From Aquimarina sediminis (lineage in GTDB: Bacteria; Bacteroidota; Bacteroidia; Flavobacteriales; Flavobacteriaceae): DNA of 64,000 nt. How positions within the stretch are numbered: position 1 is the first letter of the stretch; the number at the start of each line of letters is the position of its first letter. Location of the stretch: NCBI RefSeq assembly GCF_002895435.1, contig NZ_POYJ01000008.1:186001-250000 (forward strand), read 5' to 3'. The translations under genes and the position numbers were made by a program. This document shows, one piece after another, positions 25,960 through 35,007 of this stretch. The notes below the pieces were generated by a model. That model saw only the letters and a program-made list of their open reading frames with translations. It searched no databases and was not told the origin of the DNA.

Positions 25960-28473
25960 TTACATTTCGTCACTAAAGAAAATAGCATTCATCAAAAGCT
26001 TGTTAGTGCCATACCAAAAAGCTCTAAAGTTAGTGTTATCTGTAAATAAAACTGTATTTCCTTTTCCAAGATTATTATGTCTAAATGGTACAGTTCCCGA
26101 TAGAGAGTCTAGATTTTTTTTACTGATATAACCGCTTAGCAATGGTTTTTTTGTGTATTGAATTGGGTTGTTATAACTCTGTTTGTCCGACTTAATAAAT
26201 AGCCGTGTATTTCTGAAAAGAGAAATTTTATCGTTTTTATACCCAAAATTTATTGGGTGAGAGCGGTCTGTTTTAGCTTCAAATATAGCTCCTCCGATTA
26301 CCTGAGCACCAAAAAAGTCTTGTTTTTGTTCGAATGAAATGTTTTTGGCTTCATTTTCTGGTGTAACAAATTCAATCTTCATAAGTTCATTATTCTTAAA
26401 GAATTGGGCGGCATTTCTATACCCTATTAATGTGCCTCCATTTTTAACCCATGTTTTTAGCTTTTCAGACTTTTTTTGGTCAAAGGGGTGTTCCCTGCTA
26501 TTAGGGAGGATGATATGAGTGTATTGTGATAGATTAACTCTGCTAAAGTTATCAGTTGTTAGCTTTGTTATAGGAATGTCGTAGCGTTGATCCATAAGAT
26601 GCCAGATTTCACCTGAATCATAAGAAGTGATTCCTTTACCAGTAAATAATCCAATCTTAGGTATTGATAGGGCTCTAAATTTATTACTTCCTAGATCTAT
26701 CCCTTTGGTCAATCCAGTACTAACTCCAGTAATATCAATATGATTATCTGTCGCTATATCTTGAAGTAAAGCCTGTATTTCTTCTTTACTTAGCTTTTGA
26801 TTCTGAACTGGTATGAGGATGGTACCATAATCATAATTTTTATTTTCCAGAGAAAAAGGCTTCATTCCGACTTTGGCTCGTAACCCATGAGCAAGAATTT
26901 GATACAAAGCTCTTGGGCTATAATATTCATGCCATTGCATTAGATATGCATAATTACTTTTGTTAACGGTGCTAGCCTTTCGATGTGCAGGTTTTGATAT
27001 TTCACTACCTAGATTAGAAATTGATAGATTTTCTACATAATCCAGATTAAAGGCTAGGGGAAAGGTCCATGCAGACACATCATAAAACAAACTATCCTGA
27101 AATGTTGTTCTTTTTTCAAAAATTGCCTTTAGTAGTCTTTTTTGCCGTTGATCTTTTGGAACAACATAGCTATATTCTTTTTTAAAAGCTTTTCCTTCAA
27201 TAGATATATCTTGTTTGAGGTTATATAATTTGACTTTATGCCTTTTAAGGATCTCTGCCAAGTGGTATGAAGATGCGGCATCTTTTTCATTACCAAAAAT
27301 GTATGCGTCTTTAGAAGGCTCTTTTCTGGCGTTGTTATAGAAATTGCGTTTGTATTCTATTAACTCTTTTCGCATTGATTTTGCAGCTTCTAGGGTAGAG
27401 AGTGTTGCGGTGAATTGGTTTCTTATGGTAAACGGAAAAGTAAGTATACCATTATCCGTTTGTTGGGCATGCCCGCGAGAACTACCTTGTTCAAACAAGA
27501 TGCCTATACCACCATTAATATCAGGGAAAGTAGATCCTTTACCATAATAAAAATCATCAAAATTCTCTTCGGTATAGTATAACGATCCAATGTTGTCTAA
27601 CGCTTTGGCGTGGTAATTAGCAATTTTTTTGGTTAACTCTTGATTTAACTTTGGAGTTAAAGGATGAGTTCGAGATTGAATTCCTGGTTGAAAAAAGAAA
27701 GTGCTGTTAGAGCCCATTTCATGGTGATCTGTGAGAATGTTTGGATACCACTGATGAAAAGTTTTGATACGAGCTCTGGATTCTGGTAATTGTACTGGTA
27801 GCCAATCACGGTTCATATCAAACCAGTAATGATTTGTTCTGCCTCCTGGCCATACTTCGGTGTACTCCCGGTCTTGTGGATCCGTAGTAATGTTTTTATT
27901 TTTGTTAGTATTAGCCCAATAAGCAAAGCGTTGTAGTCCGTCTGGATTAAATGAGGGGTCGAGTAAAATAACTACATTGTTTAGTAAGTCATCTATTTTT
28001 TGTCCCTGTGCTGCAGCGAGATAGTATGCGGCAATTAGAGCAGCGTTAGAGCCGCTTGGTTCATTTCCGTGGATAGAGAATCCCTGATATACAACTGCTG
28101 GTAAATTTTCTATGTCTAATAGATTAGAATCATTTCGAGTTAAGGAAACATGTTTTTCCTGTATTTCCTTAAGTTTGCTTCGGTTTTTTTGAGAAGTTAT
28201 TGTTAGTAGTATGATCGGACGATCTTCAAAGGTTTTTCCTCTATCTTCAATTGTTATTCTAGGGGAAGCTTTCGCAATAGCTCGCATGTATGCAATGAGC
28301 TTATCGTGCGTTACATGCCATTTCCCAGGAACATAGCCAAGTATACTTTGTGGAGTTGGGATGTTGGGATTGTAAGTGACATCTTTTGGTAGGTAGTATT
28401 CTAGTGATAAGTCATTTTGAGAAAATGAAGAAAAGCACAATAATGCAAAAAAAACAGTAAAGATGTATTTCAT
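25960..28473 (-). CDS. Secreted M14 family zinc carboxypeptidase
   Basis: An 837-residue exported peptidase. The signal peptide is about residues 1-19 (FFALLCFSSFSQ). The M14 domain covers about 50-390, with zinc ligands in SIHGNEPSG (His135, Glu138) and TDHHEMGSN (His250 or 251), the substrate-binding FDMNRDW near 218-224, and the probable catalytic Glu in GILFEQGSSRG. The second half (about 500-835) includes a class I glutamine-amidotransferase-like fold (IPKIGLFTGKGITSYDSGEIWHL, THIILPNSREHPF), as in large flavobacterial M14 enzymes. No T9SS tail is seen. It is probably periplasmic or outer-membrane protein degradation. Confidence 0.92.
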   Translation of the reverse strand: MKYIFTVFFALLCFSSFSQNDLSLEYYLPKDVTYNPNIPTPQSILGYVPGKWHVTHDKLIAYMRAIAKASPRITIEDRGKTFEDRPIILLTITSQKNRSKLKEIQEKHVSLTRNDSNLLDIENLPAVVYQGFSIHGNEPSGSNAALIAAYYLAAAQGQKIDDLLNNVVILLDPSFNPDGLQRFAYWANTNKNKNITTDPQDREYTEVWPGGRTNHYWFDMNRDWLPVQLPESRARIKTFHQWYPNILTDHHEMGSNSTFFFQPGIQSRTHPLTPKLNQELTKKIANYHAKALDNIGSLYYTEENFDDFYYGKGSTFPDINGGIGILFEQGSSRGHAQQTDNGILTFPFTIRNQFTATLSTLEAAKSMRKELIEYKRNFYNNARKEPSKDAYIFGNEKDAASSYHLAEILKRHKVKLYNLKQDISIEGKAFKKEYSYVVPKDQRQKRLLKAIFEKRTTFQDSLFYDVSAWTFPLAFNLDYVENLSISNLGSEISKPAHRKASTVNKSNYAYLMQWHEYYSPRALYQILAHGLRAKVGMKPFSLENKNYDYGTILIPVQNQKLSKEEIQALLQDIATDNHIDITGVSTGLTKGIDLGSNKFRALSIPKIGLFTGKGITSYDSGEIWHLMDQRYDIPITKLTTDNFSRVNLSQYTHIILPNSREHPFDQKKSEKLKTWVKNGGTLIGYRNAAQFFKNNELMKIEFVTPENEAKNISFEQKQDFFGAQVIGGAIFEAKTDRSHPINFGYKNDKISLFRNTRLFIKSDKQSYNNPIQYTKKPLLSGYISKKNLDSLSGTVPFRHNNLGKGNTVLFTDNTNFRAFWYGTNKLLMNAIFFSDEM

Positions 28474-28640
28474 ACGTATAAAATTTTATAATTACTTTTA
28501 AAACAAATCAATTGAGAAAAGGAGAAAATAAAGTACTACCTGATTCTCTATGTTAAAAAAATATGCAATCCCTTTTTGAGGAGATGTTTACATTTTTTAG
28601 TGTTTGTTTGATTTAAACCATTTTTGGGAGTGTGAATATA

Positions 28641-28671
28641 AAAAAAACCGCCTCAGTGAATGAAACGGTTT
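28641..28671 (-). terminator. Terminator after the DUF3276 gene
   Basis: Read on the minus strand, AAACCG pairs with CGGTTT, and the inner TT/GG wobble and TCA/TGA pairs extend the stem to 11. It is followed by eight T. The rest of 28474-28700 shows nothing else. Confidence 0.8.
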
Positions 28672-28700
28672 ACATAACTTTAACTTAAGTCTTGTTTTGT

Positions 28701-29087
28701 TTAGATGTCATCAAAGCTTACATCAGTAAAACTTTCTGTAGAAGCAACGACTTCTTCTACATTGTCAACATTATCTTTTTCATAAGATTTTTGAAAATCT
28801 TTTTGGTGTCTTTCACTTATTACTTCTTCACCTTTTTCTTCGACAATGAAGTGAGTCATTTCATTTAAGATTTCTGTAAACCCAACAAAATCTTCTTTGT
28901 AAAGGTATATCTTATGTTTCTTATAGTGAAAAGATCCATCATCATTGGTGAATTTTTTACTTTCAGTTATCGTTAGATAATAATCTCCTGCTTTTGTAGC
29001 TCTTACGTCAAAGAAATATGTTCTTCTTCCTGCTCGCAAAACTTTTGAGAAAATTTCTTCTTTATCCATCATTTCATTATCACTCAT
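28701..29087 (-). CDS. DUF3276 / PUR-alpha-like nucleic acid-binding protein
   Basis: A 128-residue protein. KEEIFSKVLRAGRRTYFFDVRATKAGDYYLTITESKK and HKIYLYKEDFVGFTEILNEM form the single PUR repeat of the DUF3276 family, which is nearly universal in Bacteroidota and related to the Borrelia DNA/RNA-binding PUR protein. The C-terminal 35 residues are acidic and disordered. Its likely role is RNA or single-strand DNA binding in gene regulation. It is a single gene with its own terminator. Confidence 0.9.
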   Translation of the reverse strand: MSDNEMMDKEEIFSKVLRAGRRTYFFDVRATKAGDYYLTITESKKFTNDDGSFHYKKHKIYLYKEDFVGFTEILNEMTHFIVEEKGEEVISERHQKDFQKSYEKDNVDNVEEVVASTESFTDVSFDDI

Positions 29088-29166
29088 AATCCGTATTTAT
29101 TAATTAATTAATATTGTTATGATGGTTTCAAAAATCCAAAAAAATTGTTAATCGGACAAAAAAAAC

Positions 29167-30924
29167 TCAAATTTCTTTTTCGCTAAGTTGTTTTAAATAA
29201 AGCTCCTTGTAATACCCTTCAGCGCTTATTAGTTGATTATGAGTGCCTTGCTGGATTATTTTACCACCTTCTAGTACTATAATTTTATTTGCATTTTTAG
29301 CAGTAGATACCCTGTGACTTACAATAAAAGTAGTTTTGTCTTTAGAAATTTTACGAAGATTGCTTAGAATTTCTTCTTCGGTACTAGTGTCTACAGCCGA
29401 TAAACAATCGTCAAAAAGTAATATAGAAGGGTTTTTGATAATTGCTCTCGCAATAGAGACACGTTGTTTTTGACCTCCAGAAAGGGTAATTCCTCGTTCT
29501 CCCAAAACGGTAGCGTATCCTTTACTAAATTCTATAATGTTTTTATGAACTACTGCGTTCTTGGCAGCTTTGTGCACTTCATCATCAGTAGCTTTTTCAT
29601 TCCCAAATTTAATATTGTTTTTTATGGTGTCACTAAACAAAAAAGCATCTTGAGGGACATAACCTATGTGTTTTCTTAAGTCAGTTAGATTGAGGTCTTT
29701 TATAGAAGTGCCGTCAATTCGTATTTCACCCTTAGAGATATCATAAAGCCTACCTATCAAATCTAATATAGTAGATTTTCCGGACCCTGTTTTTCCTATA
29801 ATGCCAATAGTCTCTCCTCTTTTAACCTCAAAACTCATATCTTGTATTGCTTTGATATTGGTGTCGTCATAGGTAAAAGATACATTGTCGAAAACAATAT
29901 CTCCTTTAATTGGAGTTTTTTGCGTCACTGTACTAGTAATTTCGGGCTCCTGACTAAGAAATTCGTTTATTCTAACCTGAGAAGCCTCAGCTTGTTGAAC
30001 AATAGAGCTAACCCAGCCTACTGTAGCTACTGGCCAGGTAAGCATATTTACAAATATGATAAACTCTACTATAACACCAAGATCTTCAATAGTACCATTT
30101 ATAAATTGTTTTCCGCCAATATAAATCACTAAAATATTACTGAATCCAATAAGCAAAACCATTAACGGAAAAAATAAAGCCTGTACTTTGGCTAAATCTA
30201 GGTTTTTGTCTTTACTGGTGTTAGATAATTCTGCGAAATTTTTTTGAGTTTGTAACTCTATACCAGAGGCTTTAATCACGGTAATGCCGCTAAAAGTTTC
30301 TTGAGTAAAAGTTGTTAGTTTTGATAAAAACTCTTGTACAATAGTACTTCGTTTATGAATGGCTACACTTAATTTATATATTAAAACAGATAATATTGGT
30401 AAAGGAGTTACGGTATATAATGTAAGTTTTGGTGCGATACTAATCATATAGCCAATTACTACTATAAATAGGGTAATGGTATTAACACTATACATTATTG
30501 CAGGACCGATATACATTCTTACTTTGGATACATCTTCACTAATACGATTCATAAGATCTCCTGTTCTATTCTTTTTATAGAAATTAAGAGATAGCTTTTC
30601 ATAGTGTTGGAATACTTCATTTTTTAAATCATATTCGATAAACCGTGACACTACAATAAATGTTTGACGCATTAAAAAGGTAAATAAGGCAGAGATGAGT
30701 AATGCCCCAACAATTAGAGATATGTTAATTATAAGACCATTTTCAACCTCATTAATGTCAGTGACTTCTTTATTTATGTATTGCTCCACAACATCAACAG
30801 AATCACCAACTAAAGTAGGAACAATTGTAGCAAAAATCCTTGCAATTATGGTGATGATTAAACCAATAATTAGTCTGTACTTATACTTAAAAAAATATTT
30901 GTTTAAATGGCGTAATGCACGCAT
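29167..30924 (-). CDS. ABC exporter, fused permease-ATPase
   Basis: A 585-residue half-transporter of the MsbA/MdlB type. Residues about 15-310 hold six membrane helices (LIIGLIITIIARIFATIVP, IINISLIVGALLISALFTF and others) with the coupling stretch NRISEDVSKVRMYIGPA. The ATPase domain (about 335-575) has GIIGKTGSGKSTIL, YVPQDAFLFSDTI, LSGGQKQRVSIARAI, ILLFDDCLSAVD and the switch His in FIVSHRVS. It works as a homodimer or heterodimer. The substrate (lipid, drug or peptide) cannot be told. There is no C39 peptidase domain, so it is not a GG-peptide maturase. Confidence 0.93.
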   Translation of the reverse strand: MRALRHLNKYFFKYKYRLIIGLIITIIARIFATIVPTLVGDSVDVVEQYINKEVTDINEVENGLIINISLIVGALLISALFTFLMRQTFIVVSRFIEYDLKNEVFQHYEKLSLNFYKKNRTGDLMNRISEDVSKVRMYIGPAIMYSVNTITLFIVVIGYMISIAPKLTLYTVTPLPILSVLIYKLSVAIHKRSTIVQEFLSKLTTFTQETFSGITVIKASGIELQTQKNFAELSNTSKDKNLDLAKVQALFFPLMVLLIGFSNILVIYIGGKQFINGTIEDLGVIVEFIIFVNMLTWPVATVGWVSSIVQQAEASQVRINEFLSQEPEITSTVTQKTPIKGDIVFDNVSFTYDDTNIKAIQDMSFEVKRGETIGIIGKTGSGKSTILDLIGRLYDISKGEIRIDGTSIKDLNLTDLRKHIGYVPQDAFLFSDTIKNNIKFGNEKATDDEVHKAAKNAVVHKNIIEFSKGYATVLGERGITLSGGQKQRVSIARAIIKNPSILLFDDCLSAVDTSTEEEILSNLRKISKDKTTFIVSHRVSTAKNANKIIVLEGGKIIQQGTHNQLISAEGYYKELYLKQLSEKEI

Positions 30925-31063
30925 AAAAGATTATTATTTAAAAATAGATTTATTAATAAATTCGTAAAGTTTAACAGTTATAAAATTGAAATAGATAAAA
31001 ATATGTTATTTTAGCCCCCTAATTTTGAATATAATAAAATATCATTTTAAAAATTTCCACAAC

Positions 31064-32161
31064 ATGATAACCGAAGTATTTGCTGTAAATCAACTAAAAA
31101 AAGAAGCCCCAGTATTTGGTCAACTATCTTTTGATGATCATGAACAAGTTGTTTTTTGTCAAGACAAAGATACAGGATTGAAGGCAATTATTGGTGTACA
31201 TAACACAATTTTAGGACCGGCTTTGGGAGGAACAAGAATGTATGATTATGCAACAGAATGGGACGCTCTTAATGATGTATTGAGGTTATCAAGAGGAATG
31301 ACATATAAAGCGGCTATCACAGGTTTAAACCTGGGAGGAGGTAAGGCAGTTATTATTGGAGACCCCAAAAAAATAAAAACCCCTGAGCTTATGAGACGCT
31401 TTGGGAAATTTGTACATACCTTAGGAGGTAAATACTATACGGCAGAAGATGTAGGTATGGAAACTTCTGATATGGATACTGTGAGAGAGGTTACTCCTTA
31501 TGTAACAGGGATTTCTGAAGCAAAAGGAGGTGCAGGAAACCCTTCTCCAGTTACTGCCTATGGAGTTTTTATGGGAATGAAAGCTGCAACAAAATTTGCT
31601 TACGGGAATGACTCTCTTGATGGAAAACGAATTTTGGTTCAAGGAATAGGACATGTAGGTGAGGAGCTAGTTCGGTTAACATCAGAAGAAGGAGCCAAAG
31701 TAGTAATTAGCGATATTAATGAAGAAAGACTTGCAGCCGTAAGTGCAAAATATGGAGTAAAGGTTTATAGAGGCGATGATTTATATGCAGAGCCTGCAGA
31801 TATATATGCTCCTTGCGCTCTTGGAGCGACTATCAATGATGATACCATTAATAAATTAAAGGTAAAAGTAATAGCGGGAGCGGCTAATAACCAATTAGCT
31901 AATGAAAATATTCACGGAGAGTTATTGCAAAAGAAGGAAATTGTTTATGCTCCAGATTTTTTAATTAATGCTGGTGGTATTATAAATGTATTCGCGGAGA
32001 TCGAAGGGTACGGAAGAGATCAGATTGTAGCTAAGACCGAAAATATTTATGACACAACTTTGGATATTTTAAATAAAGCAAAAGCAACAAGTATGACAAC
32101 AAATGCTTCTGCAATTAGTATTGCCGAAGATAGAATTGCAGCTCGAAAAAAGGAAAAATAA
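31064..32161 (+). CDS. Leucine/Glu/Phe/Val dehydrogenase family amino acid dehydrogenase
   Basis: A 365-residue NAD-dependent enzyme for oxidative deamination of branched-chain amino acids. Its length equals that of known leucine dehydrogenases. Active-site blocks are ILGPALGGTRMYDY, SRGMTYKAAITGLNLGGGKAVI (catalytic Lys in GGGK) and YYTAEDVGM. The Rossmann region has ILVQGIGHVGEELV and VVISDINEERL; INAGGIINVFAE is typical near the C-terminus. The ATG at 31064 is preferred over an in-frame TTG at 31025, which adds 13 non-homologous residues. It is probably monocistronic, ended by the hairpin at 32231. Confidence 0.93.
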   Translation: MITEVFAVNQLKKEAPVFGQLSFDDHEQVVFCQDKDTGLKAIIGVHNTILGPALGGTRMYDYATEWDALNDVLRLSRGMTYKAAITGLNLGGGKAVIIGDPKKIKTPELMRRFGKFVHTLGGKYYTAEDVGMETSDMDTVREVTPYVTGISEAKGGAGNPSPVTAYGVFMGMKAATKFAYGNDSLDGKRILVQGIGHVGEELVRLTSEEGAKVVISDINEERLAAVSAKYGVKVYRGDDLYAEPADIYAPCALGATINDDTINKLKVKVIAGAANNQLANENIHGELLQKKEIVYAPDFLINAGGIINVFAEIEGYGRDQIVAKTENIYDTTLDILNKAKATSMTTNASAISIAEDRIAARKKEK

Positions 32162-32219
32162 TAAAAATAATTGCCTTATAAAAAAAGTCATTTTTAGACA
32201 GGTAGATTAAAAATAATAG

Positions 32220-32227
32220 TATTTTTG
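32220..32227 (+). promoter_or_regulatory. -7 box (TATTTTTG) just upstream of the nusB leader hairpin
   Basis: TATTTTTG fits TAnnTTTG, 63 bases before the nusB ATG. Transcription starting about 7 bases downstream would place the hairpin at 32231 at the very 5' end of the nusB mRNA. It could be a chance match in AT-rich DNA. Confidence 0.35.
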
Positions 32228-32230
32228 CAA

Positions 32231-32264
32231 GGCAAAAGCTAAAAAATATGCTTTTGCCTTTTTT
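32231..32264 (+). terminator. Hairpin terminator between the dehydrogenase and nusB
   Basis: A 9-bp perfect stem pairs GGCAAAAGC (32231-32239) with 32250-32258, followed by six T. It ends the dehydrogenase transcript and, if the box at 32220 is real, also lies in the nusB leader. Confidence 0.85.
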
Positions 32265-32289
32265 AATATAAAGTTCTTTGTAATTTCCT

Positions 32290-33234
32290 ATGTTAACCAG
32301 AAGACATATTCGAGTAAAAGTAATGCAGTCCCTCTATTCGATAGAGCAGACGCAAAGTGATAATCTTGATAAAGAAGAAAAATTCCTTCTTTATAGTATA
32401 GATCAGATGTATGAATTATTTCTTATAAACCTTCAGCTTCTGGTAGAAATTAGAAAGCATGCTGCTGATTTTTTAGAAAAAAGTCAAAAAAAATACCTAG
32501 CTACTTCAGAAGAAAAAGATCCAAACACCAAATTCATTAATAATGAAGTATTGTTGTTGTTGGAGAAAAACATAGAATTAGAAACAGAAATTGAAAGAAA
32601 AAAACTCAATTGCTGGGAGTTAGATGGTGAATATGTGGCGATATTATGGGAAGAGATTAAAAAAAGCGAACTCTATAGTACATATATGAGTACAAAACTT
32701 AGCTCTTTTAGAGAAGATAAAGATTTTGTACTTGATGTTTTTAAAGAAATCATAGCTCCCAATGATAAACTCTATGAATATATAGAGGATAAGAAATTGA
32801 CCTGGATTGATGATTTACCCCTGGTGAACACATCTATTATCAAAATGTTACGTAAAATCAAAGCATCTTATGATGAGACTATGACATTACCAAAGCTTTA
32901 TAAAGATATAGATGATAAAAAGTTTGCTACAGATATTTTTAAAAAAACCACACTTAATGGAGCTGAATATGCAAAAGAAATAGATGGTAAAACTCCAAAT
33001 TGGGATCAGGATCGTATTGCAGAACTAGATAAGGCTATAATAAAAATGGCAATTTGTGAGTTTGTAAAGTTCCCTTCTATACCCGTTAAAGTAACAATTA
33101 ACGAATATTTAGAAATTGCAAAGGAATATAGTACTCCTAAAAGTAGTATTTTTATCAATGGAATTTTGGATAAAATTTCTAAAGAGTATCAAGAAAGCGG
33201 TAAATTAAACAAAGTAGGTCGTGGACTTATGTAA
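32290..33234 (+). CDS. nusB: Transcription antitermination factor NusB (long Bacteroidota form)
   Basis: A 314-residue protein, about twice the E. coli size, as is normal for Bacteroidota. The N-terminus MLTRRHIRVKVMQSLYSIEQ is the NusB start block. A long helical insertion (about 25-190) follows. The C-terminal NusB core has NWDQDRIAELDKAIIKMAICEFVKFPSIPVKVTINEYLEIAKEYSTPKSSIFINGILDKI. It binds boxA RNA with NusE in rRNA antitermination. It heads a short operon with a DUF1573 gene and yajC, a linkage common in flavobacteria. Confidence 0.94.
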   Translation: MLTRRHIRVKVMQSLYSIEQTQSDNLDKEEKFLLYSIDQMYELFLINLQLLVEIRKHAADFLEKSQKKYLATSEEKDPNTKFINNEVLLLLEKNIELETEIERKKLNCWELDGEYVAILWEEIKKSELYSTYMSTKLSSFREDKDFVLDVFKEIIAPNDKLYEYIEDKKLTWIDDLPLVNTSIIKMLRKIKASYDETMTLPKLYKDIDDKKFATDIFKKTTLNGAEYAKEIDGKTPNWDQDRIAELDKAIIKMAICEFVKFPSIPVKVTINEYLEIAKEYSTPKSSIFINGILDKISKEYQESGKLNKVGRGLM

Positions 33235-33287
33235 TAATAGAAAAAATAGTATTTTTAACCCTCAACAATAATTAAAAAACCCAAGTA

Positions 33288-33767
33288 ATGAAAAAAGGAA
33301 TCTTAATTTTAGCCGGGGTTTTTGCAATGACATTTGTGTCTTGTAAGGATAAGGCGGCAGAAAAAGTTAAAGAAGAAAATGTAGAAATAGCAGCAGATCG
33401 TGATGCAAAGAATGCAGATTTCCCTGTTATGTCTTTCTCTCAAACTGAGCACGATTTTGGAACTATTAATGAAGGAGATGTAGTAGAACATAAATTTGCA
33501 TTTACTAATACAGGGAAAGCTCCTTTAGTAATTGTTAGTGCAAAAGGTAGTTGTGGATGTACAGTGCCAGAATGGCCAAAAGAACCAATTGCACCTGGAG
33601 CAACAGGAGAGATGTTAGTTAAATTTAACTCTAATGGGAAACCAAATCAGCAAACTAAGCAAGTTACTATAACTGCTAACACAGAAGCTGGAAAAGAAAT
33701 TCTTAAAATTAAAGCTATGGTAACACCAAAGGCTAAGCCTGTAAGTGGAACACCAGTAAGCGAATAA
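33288..33767 (+). CDS. DUF1573 domain lipoprotein
   Basis: A 159-residue lipoprotein. Lipobox FVSCKDKA puts the acylated Cys near residue 19. The DUF1573 (ASH/MSP-like immunoglobulin) domain covers about 45-150, with FSQTEHDFGTINEGDVVEHKFAFTNTGKAPLVIVSAKGSCGCTVPEWPKEPIAPGATG. The GSCGCT motif is the family signature. The function is not known in detail; it is an envelope Ig-like module. It is co-transcribed with nusB and yajC, with only six bases to the yajC ATG. Confidence 0.92.
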   Translation: MKKGILILAGVFAMTFVSCKDKAAEKVKEENVEIAADRDAKNADFPVMSFSQTEHDFGTINEGDVVEHKFAFTNTGKAPLVIVSAKGSCGCTVPEWPKEPIAPGATGEMLVKFNSNGKPNQQTKQVTITANTEAGKEILKIKAMVTPKAKPVSGTPVSE

Positions 33768-33773
33768 TATAAT

Positions 33774-34064
33774 ATGGATCAAATTCAACAATTTCTGCCT
33801 TTTATTTTAATATTTGTAGTGATGTATTTCTTTATGATACGACCGCAAATGCAAAAAGCAAAAAAGGAGAAAAAATTTGCTGAAGAATTAAAAAAAGGAG
33901 ATCGCGTAGTAACAAAAAGTGGTCTTCATGGAAAAGTCTTTGACTTCAGTGAAAAAAATAACGCTGTTATTATCGAAACAGGTTCGGGGAAATTAACATA
34001 TGATAAGTCTGCAATTTCATTGGAGATGAGTCAAAAATTAAATCAGCCGGCAGATAAGAAGTAA
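33774..34064 (+). CDS. yajC: Preprotein translocase accessory subunit YajC
   Basis: A 96-residue protein with one membrane helix (FLPFILIFVVMYFFMIRPQMQ) and the soluble YajC domain (KKGDRVVTKSGLHGKVFDF, NAVIIETGSGKLTYDKSAI). It joins SecDF at the Sec translocon. The stop is at 34062-34064. The last 62 bases of the gene plus the terminator are duplicated at 45329-45455. In relatives I would expect a YbbR-like gene and coaE further on; here a sugar-utilisation locus follows directly. Confidence 0.95.
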   Translation: MDQIQQFLPFILIFVVMYFFMIRPQMQKAKKEKKFAEELKKGDRVVTKSGLHGKVFDFSEKNNAVIIETGSGKLTYDKSAISLEMSQKLNQPADKK

Positions 34065-34129
34065 TAACTAGCCTACTTTTCTAAAAGCGCGATAAAATTA
34101 ACTTAATTTTATCGCGCTTTTTTATCTCT
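34003..34129 (+). repeat. Direct repeat, copy A: 3' end of yajC plus terminator
   Basis: 127 bp that recur at 45329-45455 with five mismatches (34024, 34098, 34102, 34103, 34126), at a constant offset of 11,326 bp. It includes the last 20 yajC codons, stop, spacer and the whole terminator. Identity falls off sharply on both sides. Confidence 0.95.
34083..34124. terminator. yajC terminator (copy A)
   Basis: An 18-bp perfect stem, 34083-34100 with 34104-34121, containing AAAAGCGCGATAAAA, with a 3-base loop, followed by T-rich sequence. Symmetric A/T flanks make it bidirectional. Confidence 0.9.
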
Positions 34130-34261
34130 TATGTTTTTATTAACTAGTGCTATATAGCATAACACACATCGGGTTTATTAATTAAAGCTATTTTGTCTGG
34201 GTTATTAATCCATTATCTCGTAGAATAAAACAATGTAGAAGTATGCTTCATACTAAATAAG

Positions 34262-34837
34262 TTAAAGTCCTAAAGTTATAAACAAGATGTTAGGAGGGAT
34301 ATGTTTTAAGTTTTTGCGAAGAATAGAAAAAGCTTTTGTAACCTGACCTTCTACTGTTTTAATAGAGATATTCAGGTACTCAGAAATTTCCATATTAGTT
34401 AGCCCTTCTTTTTTACTTAGAATAAAGACTTGTTTACATTTTGGAGGTAAATTACATATTTCTTTATTAACCAGTTTGATATATTTGTCTATCATTAATT
34501 CGTTTTCTTCTAAAGTTCTTTCTAGTGCATTATTAAATTTGTTTTCTAAAGTTAGGGTTGATTGTCTTTTTCTATAATGATCAATAAACTCATTATAAAC
34601 AGATTTGTATAAATATCGATCTATAAGATACTCAGTCTTTAGGTGTTCACGTTTTTCCCACGTTTTGATCAACACATTTTGAACAATGTCTTCTGCAATT
34701 ATGGGATTATTTGTAAGACTGGTTGCATAAGTACATAGTTTTTTGTGAAAACGATTAACTAAGTATTCATAAGCTTTTTCATTCCCTTTTTTTAATTGAA
34801 TAATTAATGTTTTATTCTTTTCAAACTCCAACTTCAT
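34262..34837 (-). CDS. ECF-type RNA polymerase sigma factor
   Basis: A 191-residue sigma-70 family protein with regions 2 and 4 only. Region 2 includes NRFHKKLCTYATSLTNNPIIAEDIVQNVLIKTWEKREHL. Region 4 is NLPPKCKQVFILSKKEGLTNMEISEYLNISIKTVEGQVTKAFSILRKNL. It resembles the FecI-like Bacteroidota sigmas (VQNVFxxxWxxR, SxKTVExxxxKAL). It lies opposite the FecR-SusC-SusD genes and would be released when the FecR anti-sigma is signalled by the STN-bearing SusC. It is the first gene inside the yajC-repeat-bounded segment. Confidence 0.93.
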   Translation of the reverse strand: MKLEFEKNKTLIIQLKKGNEKAYEYLVNRFHKKLCTYATSLTNNPIIAEDIVQNVLIKTWEKREHLKTEYLIDRYLYKSVYNEFIDHYRKRQSTLTLENKFNNALERTLEENELMIDKYIKLVNKEICNLPPKCKQVFILSKKEGLTNMEISEYLNISIKTVEGQVTKAFSILRKNLKHIPPNILFITLGL

Positions 34838-35007
34838 TCGATCAATCTTTTAAAGGTATACAAATTATTTTTTTTGTGTAAATATAAAAAAAATGTTAAA
34901 AAATGTATTATTACGTTAAAAATATTAAAAAAAAATGTTAAAAACGTAAGGGTATTGTGAATTGTCTTCGTAATAGGCAATAGAAGGGATGTAGTAAACA
35001 TTAATTA

